Source: Candidatus Dormiibacter spiritus (lineage in GTDB: Bacteria; Chloroflexota; Dormibacteria; Dormibacterales; Dormibacteraceae). From it: a stretch of DNA of 42,235 nt. The notes under the pieces are model-generated. The model was not told where the DNA came from. It made no database searches and was given only the letters and a program-made list of their open reading frames with translations. A program made the position numbers and the translations under genes. Shown in pieces: positions 1-7,902 of the stretch (positions within the stretch are counted from its first letter, which is position 1; every line of letters begins with the position of its first letter). Location: NCBI GenBank assembly GCA_003244185.1, contig QHBT01000057.1:1-42235 (forward strand), given 5' to 3'.

Positions 1-109
1 CTTCATCCGGTACAGGCAACTAGTCTCTAGGTCGATGGAAGCGGTTGAAAGGCTCCCGCGGTGGATCGGCACAGCCGAGGCGCCGAAGGGTGAGCGCGGA
101 GACGCTGCC

Positions 110-115
110 TATACT
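110..115 (+). promoter_or_regulatory. -10 box of a probable leaderless promoter for the M16 peptidase
   Basis: TATACT lies 9 nt before the ATG at 125, too close for a ribosome binding site, and no Shine-Dalgarno sequence is visible. The same TANNNT-to-start arrangement recurs at other genes in this window. No clear -35 is seen. Confidence 0.5.
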
Positions 116-124
116 GGGCCGTCC

Positions 125-1399
125 ATGGGTTTGGCTCCGAATCAGACCCGGCGCGAGTTGAGCGGCGGGGCCCGTCTCCTGACGGCGGCGCTGCCCGACA
201 GATCTTCCGCCAGCTTGGTCCTCATGTTCTCGGTCGGGTCTCGTTACGAGGAGGACCCGATCGGAGGCGCTTCCCACTTCATCGAACATCTCTTCTTCAA
301 AGGCACCCGCCGCCGGCCAACTGCGAAGGCGATCGCGGAAACGATCGAGGGCGTGGGGGGCGTGATGAACGCGTCGACTGACAAGGAGGTGACAGTCTAT
401 TGGTGCAGGGTGCCAGCAGAACGGCTGGAGCTGGCCACCGACGTCCTCTGTGACATCGTCACTGACTCGCAGCTGGCGCCGGCAGACGTGGAGCGCGAGC
501 GGATGGTGATCTTGGAAGAGCTGAAGATGTACCTGGACCAGCCGCAGGACTATGTGCACAGCCTCTTCGAACAGATAATGTGGCCCAGGCATTCGTTGGG
601 CCGGGACATCATCGGCACCACCGAGTCCGTCGCCGGGACCAGTCGGGAGCAGCTGCTCGAATACATCCAGGCTCAGTACAGCCTTCGCAACCTGGTGGTT
701 GGACTCTCCGGTTCGATCGACCCGGACCGCTCTGCGCGGGAGCTGGAAACACGCCTGCGGTTGCCCGCCGGCGGTGACGAGCGGGCTTCCACAGTCCCGG
801 CCCCACTGGATTCACCCCAATTGCTGCTGCAGGCCAAGAAGACAGAGCAGGCACATATCTGCCTGGGCACCCGCGCCACTTCCTATCTGGATCCAGATCG
901 CTACGCCCTGGACCTCCTCAACACGATCCTGGGCGAAGGCATGAGCTCTCGACTCTTCCTGGAGATCCGCGAGAAGCGGGGGCTTGCCTACGACGTGCAC
1001 AGCTTCACCAGCAAGCACCGCGACGCCGGTTACTTCGCTGTCTATATGGGGGTCGACCCGAGAAAGGCGGAGGAGGCTGTCGATTCAGTGTTGGGCGTCC
1101 TCCGTCAGATCAGTGAGCAGTCGGTGCCGCCAGAAGAGTTGACCAAAGCCAAGGAGTACACCAAGGGCCGGCTGCGGCTGGGCCTGGAGGGCACCAACTC
1201 GCTGGCGAGTTGGCTGTGCCAGCAGGAGTTGTTGATGGGCGAAGTGAAGACAGTGGAGGAGGTCACCGGCCGGATTGATGCGGTGACTCCCGAGGACATC
1301 CGCAGAGTGGCTCAGCGCGTTCTCGACCAGCCCATCCGAATGGCCATCATCGGCCCTTTCAAGTCCGAAACACCTTTCCTGGCCGCGATCGGCGCCTGA
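125..1399 (+). CDS. M16 family zinc metallopeptidase (processing-peptidase-like)
   Basis: A soluble zinc endopeptidase of the bacterial mitochondrial-processing-peptidase/PqqL group. The inverted zinc motif HFIEH sits near residue 54, inside the family signature running from GSRYEED to FFKGT. A downstream EELKMYLDQP segment can supply the third metal ligand, so the protein looks catalytically intact. The C-terminal M16 half is present (SRLFLEIREKRGLAYDV). About 424 residues is usual for these proteins. I chose the ATG at 125 because it puts the strand preceding the signature at the N-terminus and has a -10 box 9 nt upstream. An in-frame ATG at 35 would add 30 residues without family character. 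In many bacteria this gene follows pnp, but too little upstream sequence is present to tell. The substrate is unknown. Confidence 0.93.
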   Translation: MGLAPNQTRRELSGGARLLTAALPDRSSASLVLMFSVGSRYEEDPIGGASHFIEHLFFKGTRRRPTAKAIAETIEGVGGVMNASTDKEVTVYWCRVPAERLELATDVLCDIVTDSQLAPADVERERMVILEELKMYLDQPQDYVHSLFEQIMWPRHSLGRDIIGTTESVAGTSREQLLEYIQAQYSLRNLVVGLSGSIDPDRSARELETRLRLPAGGDERASTVPAPLDSPQLLLQAKKTEQAHICLGTRATSYLDPDRYALDLLNTILGEGMSSRLFLEIREKRGLAYDVHSFTSKHRDAGYFAVYMGVDPRKAEEAVDSVLGVLRQISEQSVPPEELTKAKEYTKGRLRLGLEGTNSLASWLCQQELLMGEVKTVEEVTGRIDAVTPEDIRRVAQRVLDQPIRMAIIGPFKSETPFLAAIGA

Positions 1400-1408
1400 C
1401 TCGCGTCG

Positions 1409-1423
1409 GCGATCCAGGATCGC
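1409..1423. terminator. Short palindrome between convergent genes, possible bidirectional terminator
   Basis: GCGATCC-A-GGATCGC lies 9 nt after the M16 stop and 18 nt before the 3' end of lepB on the other strand. There is no strong T tract, so it is only a weak terminator candidate. Confidence 0.3.
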
Positions 1424-1440
1424 GGCCCCTCTATTTCAAT

Positions 1441-2037
1441 TCAAGCCGCTTGCGGCAATGTATCGGTCTGGGAGAACGTTGGCTTCGCGCCGTCGACCGG
1501 GCCGAACCCAGGCAGGGGCAGGACTCGCAGCCAGGCCCGGCCCTCTATCTGGTCCCGCTTGACGGGTCCGAAGTAGCGGGAGTCGTTGGAGCGATTGCGG
1601 TTGTCACCCAGCACGAAGAACTCGTCAGGACCGAGCTGGCGGCCCTGCTGATCCCGGTCGGGCGGCACCGGGTAATCGGGAAACTGGGTTTCCGGTTCTT
1701 GGTTGACGTACGGCTCGTTCACCGCCTGGCCGTTGATGTAGACCCTGCCTGCCTTCATGAGAATGCGGTCACCAGGCAGGCCCACGACCCGCTTGATGAA
1801 GTCCTTGGAGTGATCGTAGGGATCCCGCATGATGACAATGTCACCGCGCTGGGGTGGCTGGAAGCGATAGCCGACAGTCACCGCGATCACGTAGTCCTGG
1901 TCCTTCAGTGTGGGGTACATGGAGGAGCCGAGGACGTGTACCGGCTGAACCACGAAGTGGATTACCAGGTACAGACCCAGGGCCAGCAGGCCCACCTGAA
2001 GCAGCTCTGTGAGCAGGCTGCGACTCTTGAACTTCAC
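1441..2037 (-). CDS. lepB: Signal peptidase I
   Basis: Membrane-bound serine/lysine endopeptidase that removes signal peptides from Sec- and Tat-exported proteins on the outer face of the membrane. One N-terminal membrane segment (about residues 8-30) is followed by box B GSSMYPTL with the catalytic serine, box D KRVVGLPGD with the catalytic lysine, and box E GDNRNRSNDSRYFG. At 198 residues it is a compact, complete S26 peptidase. The start is GTG at 2037, with a TACCTT box 6 nt upstream (plus 2044-2049) suggesting a leaderless transcript. It is separated by 185 bp from parB upstream on the same strand and may have its own promoter there. The Tat-signal ferritin-like proteins of this window are plausible clients, although one of them has a lipobox and would need LspA instead. 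Confidence 0.95.
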   Translation of the reverse strand: MKFKSRSLLTELLQVGLLALGLYLVIHFVVQPVHVLGSSMYPTLKDQDYVIAVTVGYRFQPPQRGDIVIMRDPYDHSKDFIKRVVGLPGDRILMKAGRVYINGQAVNEPYVNQEPETQFPDYPVPPDRDQQGRQLGPDEFFVLGDNRNRSNDSRYFGPVKRDQIEGRAWLRVLPLPGFGPVDGAKPTFSQTDTLPQAA

Positions 2038-2069
2038 TCACAAAAGGTACCCACTGGTGGCGCTGGGAC

Positions 2070-2084
2070 GTAAAAACGTGGAAC
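2070..2084 (-). promoter_or_regulatory. parS-like motif 1 (variant)
   Basis: Read on the minus strand: GTTCCACGTTTTTAC, with the left half of a ParB site (GTTCCACGT) intact. It differs by one extra T from the two copies near 4.9 and 5.5 kb and lies between lepB and parB. ParB binding is inferred, not shown. Confidence 0.35.
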
Positions 2085-2222
2085 GGTACTCCGCCGAGTG
2101 GGCGCACCAGTTGACGCGGGCTGTGGAACCGCTGCCGGACTACTGGCCCACTCACCAGCTGGCGCCGTGCCCCGGCCCTCCGCGGGCCGAGCAACGCTCT
2201 TGCGGCCGGGGCCGCCCGGCGC

Positions 2223-3086
2223 TCAGCTCAAGAGGGCTTGGACCAGCGCCTCAAGACCATCCTGGCTGCGGTAGGTGAAGACGACCTCGCCGCCCGTGAG
2301 ACCGCCCCGCACTTCCACCAGGTCGTGCCAGCGTGCCCGCAGTCGCGTCAGCGCCTCAGCCACCTCCGGCTCCACCAACAGCGGCCGTCTCTCCGGCCGG
2401 GGCTTCCGGGGCGCCAGCTGGTGCTCCTGCGCCCAGCGCTCGGTTTGGCGCACTGACAGCCGTTTCGCCAGTACAGCCCGCAGGCCCAGTTCCTGCTGCT
2501 CCACCGGAAGCCCCGCGAGCGCCCTGCCGTGTCCGGCGGTGATCGCGCCGGCCGCAGTGGCGGAGACGACAGCGGGCGCTGCCGACAACAGTCGGAGGGC
2601 CTGACTGACGGTAACTCGGTTCTTGCCCAGCCGGCGTGCCGCCTCCTCATGGGTGAGGCCGAAATGCTCGATCAAGCGCCGGATGCCCCGCGCCTCCTCG
2701 ATCGGATCCAGATCAGCCCGCTGCAGGTTCTCGATCAGCCCCAGCAGCAAGCTGCTCTCGCTGTCGCCGCTGCGCCGGACGATGGCAGGGACGCGTTCCA
2801 GCCCCGCCAGCCGAGCCGCGCGGCAGCGCCGCTCCCCTGCGATGAGCTGGTACCCGTCTGGCAGCTGCCGAACCAGGACCGGCTGGAGCAGACCATGCTC
2901 GCGGATGGATTGGGCGAGCTCGGTCAGGCCGGGCAGCTCAAAGTGCCTGCGCATCTGCTCGGGGGAGGAGCTCACCTGATCCAGGGCGATCAGCTGCGGC
3001 TGGCCCGCTTCCCCCTCGGCACCCAGAGGCTGGGTGGGAATCAGCGCTTCCAGGCCACGGCCCAGCGCGCGCCGCGTCGTGCTCAA
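2223..3086 (-). CDS. parB: Chromosome-partitioning protein ParB
   Basis: CTP-dependent DNA clamp that loads at parS and acts with ParA in origin segregation. The N-terminus RRALGRGLEALIP is the usual ParA-contact segment. The ParB/Srx nuclease-like fold with the CTP-binding GERRCRAA motif lies near residues 85-92. The helix-turn-helix follows at about residues 148-180 (EEAARRLGKNRVTVSQALRLL). The C-terminal dimerisation segment ends in GLEALVQALLS. At 287 residues it is typical of chromosomal ParB. Its start overlaps the parA stop by 4 nt, so the two are translationally coupled. The recognition helix reads NRVTVSQALRLL, whereas many ParBs have SRxxVAN, so site preference may differ from the canonical parS. 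Confidence 0.96.
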   Translation of the reverse strand: MSTTRRALGRGLEALIPTQPLGAEGEAGQPQLIALDQVSSSPEQMRRHFELPGLTELAQSIREHGLLQPVLVRQLPDGYQLIAGERRCRAARLAGLERVPAIVRRSGDSESSLLLGLIENLQRADLDPIEEARGIRRLIEHFGLTHEEAARRLGKNRVTVSQALRLLSAAPAVVSATAAGAITAGHGRALAGLPVEQQELGLRAVLAKRLSVRQTERWAQEHQLAPRKPRPERRPLLVEPEVAEALTRLRARWHDLVEVRGGLTGGEVVFTYRSQDGLEALVQALLS

Positions 3087-3913
3087 AGTGACATCACTTC
3101 CTCGGCGAGCTGCCGATACGCCTGCGCACCTCGACAGAAGGGGTCATACACAGTCACGGGCTGGCCGTGACTCGACGCTTCGCTCACCCTGACATTCCGC
3201 GGAATCAGGGTGCCGTACAGCTTGTCGGCGTAAGTGCCGCGAACGTCTGCCAGGACCTCCCACGCCAGGCTGGTGCGAGCATCGAACTGAGTCATCACTA
3301 TGCCGCCCAGCTCGAGCCGCTGATTCAGCTGCATGCGTATCAGCTGCTGCGTCTCGAGCAGGTGGGCCAACCCCTCCAGCGCAAAGAACTCGCACTGCAG
3401 GGGGACCAGCATCTCGGTCGCTGCGACCAAGCCGTTCAAGGTGAGCAGACCCAGGGACGGTGGGCAGTCGATGAGCACGTAGCCGAAACCGCCGGCCAGA
3501 TCGCCCAACGCCTGCCGCAGCCGCCCCTCCCGGTTGGGCTGGCTGGCCAGTTCGATCTCGGCTCCCGCCAGGGAGCTGGTCGAGGGCACGAGCCAGAGGT
3601 TGCCGAAGGCGGTCGAGATGGCCACCTCATCCACTCGAGCCTCGCCTGCCAGGAGGTCGTAAACCGTACGGCGAGCGCGCCGGGGATCGAGCCCCAGGCC
3701 GCTCGTGCAGTTGGCCTGGGGATCGATGTCGATCACCAGGACGGGACTGCCTCGCTCCGCGATGGCAGCCCCCAGATTGATGGCAGTCGTCGTCTTGCCA
3801 ACGCCACCCTTCTGATTGACGATGGCTACCACCCGAGGCGAGGATATCAACATGTTGGGCCTAACCTGTGCCAAGGCAGCCACATCTGGCCCCTGCAGCC
3901 TCTCGGTGATCAC
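3083..3913 (-). CDS. parA: Chromosome-partitioning ATPase ParA (Soj)
   Basis: Deviant Walker-type ATPase that forms dynamic gradients on the nucleoid and moves ParB-parS complexes. The P-loop is NQKGGVGKTTTAINLG with the signature lysine, the A' motif is LVIDIDPQAN, and the Walker B/switch segment is VLIDCPPSLGLLTLN. The start is taken as GTG at 3913, 9 nt after the stop of the CPBP gene. An internal ATG at 3853 (MLISSPRVVAIVNQKGG) matches the usual family N-terminus better and may be the true start, in which case the first 20 residues are not translated. Operon order is CPBP protease-parA-parB. In many bacteria parAB is close to oriC. Confidence 0.96.
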   Translation of the reverse strand: MITERLQGPDVAALAQVRPNMLISSPRVVAIVNQKGGVGKTTTAINLGAAIAERGSPVLVIDIDPQANCTSGLGLDPRRARRTVYDLLAGEARVDEVAISTAFGNLWLVPSTSSLAGAEIELASQPNREGRLRQALGDLAGGFGYVLIDCPPSLGLLTLNGLVAATEMLVPLQCEFFALEGLAHLLETQQLIRMQLNQRLELGGIVMTQFDARTSLAWEVLADVRGTYADKLYGTLIPRNVRVSEASSHGQPVTVYDPFCRGAQAYRQLAEEVMSL

Positions 3914-3922
3914 AGGGAAAGT

Positions 3923-5137
3923 CTAGCTCGCCAGGGGCCGCGCGCCAACCCTGCTTGTGAAGAACCAGGCGCCTAAGGCGCCGCCCAGGAGGAGGAGTTC
4001 AACGCCACCGCCGATCAGCCAGATAGCAGCACCGGAGATCGAGAGGCTGGCCAGACCGTCATACGCGACGTGGCAGAGGGCTGAGCTGGTGGTGTTTAGG
4101 TAACGGCGGAGGAGCCCCAGTCCTAGGGAGAGTATCAAGACGGCCAGGACCGTCAGCGAGAGGCCGTACTGGCTGTGGACCGACGCGAAAAGAACCGAAG
4201 TCGTCAGCAGGCCGAGTCTTGGTTGCAGGGCGCCCCGAAAGAAGACCTCTTCGCAGACACCTGCTGTCACCGCAATGGCAGCGATGCCGAGAGGGCTGGC
4301 AGCCAGGTGGCCGAAGAGGCGCTCGCTGGCCTTCTGGACCTCCTTGTTGAGGTCCGGCGTCAGTAGGTTGCTGAGCACGTCGACACCGGAAGCGAAGGCA
4401 TAGAACAGCAGCGCCACTGCGAGCGCGAGGAGGACGTGCCAAAGCCGGGGTCGGACCAGCCCCAGCCGGAGAAGGCTCACTCGGCCGCCCCGACGGATCC
4501 AGAGCCCGACGCCGCACAGGGCAACCAGCACAAAGGGCACTTCTTGGGCCACGAGATCGTCCGCCTGCAGGGCGGTGCCGCTCTGCCCCTGCAGGGCCAC
4601 CAGGTCCACCGCTACGCCGGCGGCCAACTGGGTCCCGAACAGCAGCAGCACCAAGACCAACGCCGTGAGGTGGACTGCGCGGCCGGGATCGATCGGTATC
4701 ACTCGGGCTATCAGCCGTCGCACAGCGGGAAAGAGGACTGCCACGGCGACCGCGCCCGTCCCGAGGGCTACGCTGCCGCCAGCGACGTGACGGGCAACCG
4801 AAGAGCCGCCAGCAAGCGCCGCCAGAGCTAGCGTCACCAGTGAGGTGAGGGTGAAGCCGAGGACAAGCAGGAGCAGGGCCAGCCAGGTAAGCAGTCCGGT
4901 CACCTCACCGGACTTAGTGAGGCCGCTGGGCCACGCGCCGCGGCTTGTTCCACGTTTTACATCGACGGGCCAAGCGGCGCCTGACACCTGCGCCGGGGGG
5001 GCGCCGCTCAAAGCAACGGTCTGAGGCGCCAACGCAGAGGCCGACTGGCCTGCCCTGTCGGCGAAGTTGGCCAGGATGATGAGCGGCAAAGGCAGGAGCG
5101 AAAACAGAACGGTGCCGACCGAGAACAACCAGGTCAC
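3923..5137 (-). CDS. CPBP family intramembrane glutamic endopeptidase
   Basis: Multi-spanning membrane protease of the CAAX-processing/bacteriocin-immunity (Abi, CPBP) family. Hydrophobic segments fill most of the chain. The three active-site motifs lie in the C-terminal third: EEVFFR (EExxxR), FASVH (FxxxH) and HVAYD, where the usual HxxxN has aspartate. I chose GTG at 5137 because GGAGG lies 10 nt before it and the 26 codons upstream encode a nonhydrophobic stretch. A loop around residues 58-64 contains the parS-like repeat at 4946-4961 within its coding sequence. The gene heads the CPBP-parA-parB block. The substrate is unknown; immunity or prenyl-protein roles known in the family cannot be assigned here. 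Confidence 0.85.
   Translation of the reverse strand: MTWLFSVGTVLFSLLPLPLIILANFADRAGQSASALAPQTVALSGAPPAQVSGAAWPVDVKRGTSRGAWPSGLTKSGEVTGLLTWLALLLLVLGFTLTSLVTLALAALAGGSSVARHVAGGSVALGTGAVAVAVLFPAVRRLIARVIPIDPGRAVHLTALVLVLLLFGTQLAAGVAVDLVALQGQSGTALQADDLVAQEVPFVLVALCGVGLWIRRGGRVSLLRLGLVRPRLWHVLLALAVALLFYAFASGVDVLSNLLTPDLNKEVQKASERLFGHLAASPLGIAAIAVTAGVCEEVFFRGALQPRLGLLTTSVLFASVHSQYGLSLTVLAVLILSLGLGLLRRYLNTTSSALCHVAYDGLASLSISGAAIWLIGGGVELLLLGGALGAWFFTSRVGARPLAS
4946..4961 (+). promoter_or_regulatory. parS-like motif 2 (inside the CPBP protease gene)
   Basis: TGTTCCACGTTTTACA matches the published parS form TGTTCCACGTGAAACA at 13 of 16 positions; the three differences are GAA to TTT. With the next base it shares a 16-bp identity (GTTCCACGTTTTACAT) with the copy at 5543-5558, in the same orientation, 596 bp away. 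Confidence 0.45.
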
Positions 5138-5681
5138 CGAAGGACAACCTCCAACACGCCCGACCCGCGCTGCGGGCCTTTGCCAGGAAGCGTAGGGCAA
5201 GGCCCTGCCGGGCAAGCGTGATGAGTGGTGCAGTCCACCTGGGCCCCTTCGTCAGGCGGCTCGCCGGTCAGCTCTGCCCCGGCCGTCGACCGGCCATCCA
5301 AGCAGCTGGGGCGGCGAAATTGTGCTTCCACGACGGAGCCGGCGTGGCCGGCTGCCAAGACTCGGTGGAGCTGACACAAGGTTGCTGGCCGTGGAGTCCA
5401 CGCAGGGGTTGTTTGGTCTGGCTGGCGATACATTGTCGCCCCACACTGTGTCCGAAGAGCTCAACTTCGCTTTTTGCCGAGCGATGGTCGGCGCAGACGG
5501 CGCCTTCGCAGTCTCGCCTGCGATCATCGGCGGGTAGGCAGCGTTCCACGTTTTACATGGCTCATCGCCGTCGGCCGGCGGCGACACCCCTGACATGACC
5601 GACCGCTCCCCCAGTTCCCACACCTGCTGAGCGTCGTCCCAAGGGACGGCCTGGCAGAGTGGGGAGCTGAGCTTAGCTGCC
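5138..5681. other. Noncoding interval between divergent CPBP and sigma-like genes
   Basis: About 540 bp without a convincing gene; open frames here have no recognisable family or ribosome binding site. It holds parS-like motif 3 and a short palindrome CGTCCC-AA-GGGACG near 5636. Confidence 0.5.
5542..5557 (+). promoter_or_regulatory. parS-like motif 3
   Basis: CGTTCCACGTTTTACA, in noncoding DNA upstream of the CPBP-parA-parB block. It carries the same 16-bp core as motif 2 (GTTCCACGTTTTACAT, here 5543-5558). Repetition next to parAB supports a ParB-related role. Confidence 0.45.
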
Positions 5682-5687
5682 TAGAAT
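5682..5687 (+). promoter_or_regulatory. -10 box of a leaderless promoter for the sigma-like gene
   Basis: TAGAAT, 7 nt before the ATG at 5695. The identical box precedes the TrkA-N gene at 20652 with a similar gap. Confidence 0.6.
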
Positions 5688-5694
5688 CAGTCAG

Positions 5695-6381
5695 ATGGAA
5701 CGCCCCCAAGAGTCGACGCGCGCGACTTTGAATGTCGTTGCGTTCGGCCGGCCCAGGGTCAGCGGACCGGGCAAGAGTTCGGCGGTCTCGCAGTCCCCAC
5801 ACTCTCCGAACGCCCCCGCGTTCGCGTCGCTGAGCCCAACCGAACAAGCCGAGATCATCGCCGCGGCGGCCGAAGGCAATCCGAATGCACGCAGTCGGCT
5901 GGTTACCGCCCACCTGAGTTGGGTCAGCGCCGCGGTCGGCGAGCAGCCCGAGGACACCCTGGCTCCTGATGATCTCTACCAGGAGGGCCTGCTCGGTCTG
6001 GTGGAGGCGATCGCCGCCTTTCCAGGGGGTACCGCCCAGGAGCTGGAAGCCTTCTGCCGCCTCCATATCGCCGCCAGCATCGACCGGGCGCGGAACGCTG
6101 AAGCCGCTGCTCGTCAGGAGGCCCGGGAGGCGGTCGAGTCCGCTGAGCAGTACGAGCGAGCAGAGATTTTCTTGGCCCGCGAGCTGGGCCGCATGCCCAC
6201 GGACCGAGAGCTGGCCGCCAAGTTGGAGTGGACCGAGCACCGCACAGGCGAGATGAGGCAGATGGTGCATGAAGCCCGGCGCCGTCACGACGAGGAGATG
6301 GTCGAGCTCTTGGAGGTTGACTACCCCGAAGGCGACGCCGGCCCGGGTCGGGCAACCGCTGCCGACCTGGAGCTGAGCTGA
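5695..6381 (+). CDS. Sigma-70-like protein with regions 2 and 3 only
   Basis: 228 residues. After a disordered N-terminus (1-45), residues about 46-125 resemble sigma region 2: RLVTAHLSWVSAAVGE, then the core-binding LYQEGLLGLVEAIAAF. Residues about 150-200 resemble region 3: RAEIFLARELGRMPTDRELAAKLEW. No region 4 (-35-binding HTH) follows; the protein ends in an acidic tail. The 2.3-2.4 segment that melts and reads the -10 is shortened and lacks the usual aromatic cluster. It may be a divergent sigma factor or a sigma-derived RNA polymerase-binding regulator. It ends 2 nt before gcvT and probably shares its transcript, transcribed from the TAGAAT box. Confidence 0.7.
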   Translation: MERPQESTRATLNVVAFGRPRVSGPGKSSAVSQSPHSPNAPAFASLSPTEQAEIIAAAAEGNPNARSRLVTAHLSWVSAAVGEQPEDTLAPDDLYQEGLLGLVEAIAAFPGGTAQELEAFCRLHIAASIDRARNAEAAARQEAREAVESAEQYERAEIFLARELGRMPTDRELAAKLEWTEHRTGEMRQMVHEARRRHDEEMVELLEVDYPEGDAGPGRATAADLELS

Positions 6382-6383
6382 GC

Positions 6384-7514
6384 TTGGCGCCACGCCGGAC
6401 AGCGCTCTTCGAGCAGCACGGCGCCGCCGGCGGCCGGTTGGTCGACTTTGCCGGCTGGGAGATGCCGCAGCAGTACTCCAGCGTCAAAGCTGAGCAGCGG
6501 GCGGTGCGGGAGGGAGCCGGTCTCTTCGACGTGAGCCACATGGGTCGCTTCGAGGTGGCGGGAGAAGGCGCCGCGAGTTTTCTGCAGACAGTCGTCACCA
6601 ACGATGTGAGTCGGCTCGAGCCGAACCGAAGCCAGTACAACCTGCTTTGCCAAGAGGACGGCGGCATCCTGGACGACCTGGTCGTCTACCGGACGCAGCG
6701 GCGCTGGCTGGTAGTCGTCAACGCCTCCAACCGAGAGCAGGACGCCAACTGGTTGAAGGAGCGCGCGCCAGCAGCCGTGCACTTGGTTGACAGGAGTGAG
6801 GAGCTGGCACTGCTGGCACTTCAGGGTCCGCTGGCCCAGGAGAAGCTTCCGGCGGAAGGGGTCGATCTGGACGCCATCCCCTATTTCGGCTCGGCTGAGG
6901 GCATGGTGGCAGGAATCAGGATGCTCATCTCTCGCACCGGCTACACAGGTGAGGACGGCTTCGAGCTGTTCGCGCCGGCGGAATCGGTGGCAGAGGTCTG
7001 GAATGCCCTTCTTGAGCGTGGTGCTCAGCCCTGTGGCCTGGCCTGTCGCGACGTCTGCCGGCTCGAAGCCGGCCTGCGCCTCTACGGCAACGACATGGAT
7101 CGCACTGTGAACCCCTACGAGGCGGGCTTGGGCTGGACAGTCAAGCTGGAGAAGGGCGAGTTCATAGGGCGCTCGGCACTGGCTGCGGTGAAGACGCGGG
7201 GTCCCAAGCGGCGGACTGTCGGCCTCCGCGCTGGGCCCCGCACGATCCCCCGCCACGGCGCCCAACTAACCCGCGCCCAAGAACCCATCGGCGAGGTGAC
7301 GAGTGGCACCCACAGCTTCTGGCTTGACGCCGGCATCGGGCTCGGGCTCGTCCGCCCCGACTGCGCACAGCCGGGCAGCCGGCTGAATTTCCAGAGCCGC
7401 GGCGCAGAGGCGTCGGCAGAGGTCACCCCCCTGCCCTTCTATCGCGGCTCGGCGGGCAAACCGCCCCGCAACCGCGCGGCCGAGACCGTCACGAGCGACT
7501 CCACAAGCAAGTAA
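6384..7514 (+). CDS. gcvT: Glycine cleavage system T protein (aminomethyltransferase)
   Basis: Transfers the methylene group from the aminomethyl-lipoyl arm of GcvH to tetrahydrofolate, giving 5,10-methylene-THF and ammonia. The N-terminal [27 protein letters not shown] and the Arg-rich [13 protein letters not shown] folate-site segment are clear, and the C-terminal GCV_T_C barrel ends near residue 355. 376 residues is normal. The start is TTG at 6384 with GGAG 11 nt upstream, overlapping the end of the sigma-like gene's context. It is the first of four adjacent glycine-cleavage genes. No glycine riboswitch aptamer was recognised upstream. Confidence 0.96.
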   Translation: MAPRRTALFEQHGAAGGRLVDFAGWEMPQQYSSVKAEQRAVREGAGLFDVSHMGRFEVAGEGAASFLQTVVTNDVSRLEPNRSQYNLLCQEDGGILDDLVVYRTQRRWLVVVNASNREQDANWLKERAPAAVHLVDRSEELALLALQGPLAQEKLPAEGVDLDAIPYFGSAEGMVAGIRMLISRTGYTGEDGFELFAPAESVAEVWNALLERGAQPCGLACRDVCRLEAGLRLYGNDMDRTVNPYEAGLGWTVKLEKGEFIGRSALAAVKTRGPKRRTVGLRAGPRTIPRHGAQLTRAQEPIGEVTSGTHSFWLDAGIGLGLVRPDCAQPGSRLNFQSRGAEASAEVTPLPFYRGSAGKPPRNRAAETVTSDSTSK

Positions 7515-7527
7515 GGGAGGAACCAGC

Positions 7528-7902
7528 TTGGCCCAGCGCTACTACACCGAAACGCATGAGTGGATCGACCTGGAGGGTGACATCGCGACCATCGGCATCA
7601 CCGACTTTGCCCAGGCTCAGCTCGGGGATGTGGTCTTCCTGGAGCTGCCGCCGACCGGAAAGGCACTGGCCAAGGGCGATGCCTTCGGCGTGGTGGAGTC
7701 GGTGAAGGCGGCGTCCGACCTTTACGCTCCTGTGGCCGGCACTGTGGTCGAGGTCAATGAGGCATTGACAGACTCTCCGGAAAGCGTGAACCAGGATCCT
7801 TACGGCGCCGGCTGGCTGATGAGGGTCCGGGTCGAGGGCGATGTGGGCTCGGGTCTCCTGGACGAGGCCGGCTACAAAGCGGTGAGCGAGCAGGCCCGCT
7901 GA
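7528..7902 (+). CDS. gcvH: Glycine cleavage system H protein (lipoyl carrier)
   Basis: Shuttles the aminomethyl group between GcvP and GcvT on a lipoylated lysine. The lipoyl lysine is K60 in [16 protein letters not shown]. 124 residues is full length. The start is TTG at 7528 with GGGAGG 9 nt upstream. Its stop overlaps the ATG of gcvPA (TGATG), showing coupled translation. Confidence 0.97.
   Translation: MAQRYYTETHEWIDLEGDIATIGITDFAQAQLGDVVFLELPPTGKALAKGDAFGVVESVKAASDLYAPVAGTVVEVNEALTDSPESVNQDPYGAGWLMRVRVEGDVGSGLLDEAGYKAVSEQAR

Noticed and set aside
5252..5623. Open frames in the CPBP-sigma interval, including a 123-residue one on the minus strand
   Set aside because: Composition is not protein-like, there is no ribosome binding site or family resemblance, and a parS-like motif lies in it.
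6382..6383. Glycine riboswitch before the glycine cleavage genes
   Set aside because: gcvT follows the sigma-like gene by 2 nt, and no tandem glycine aptamer is recognisable upstream of the sigma-like gene.
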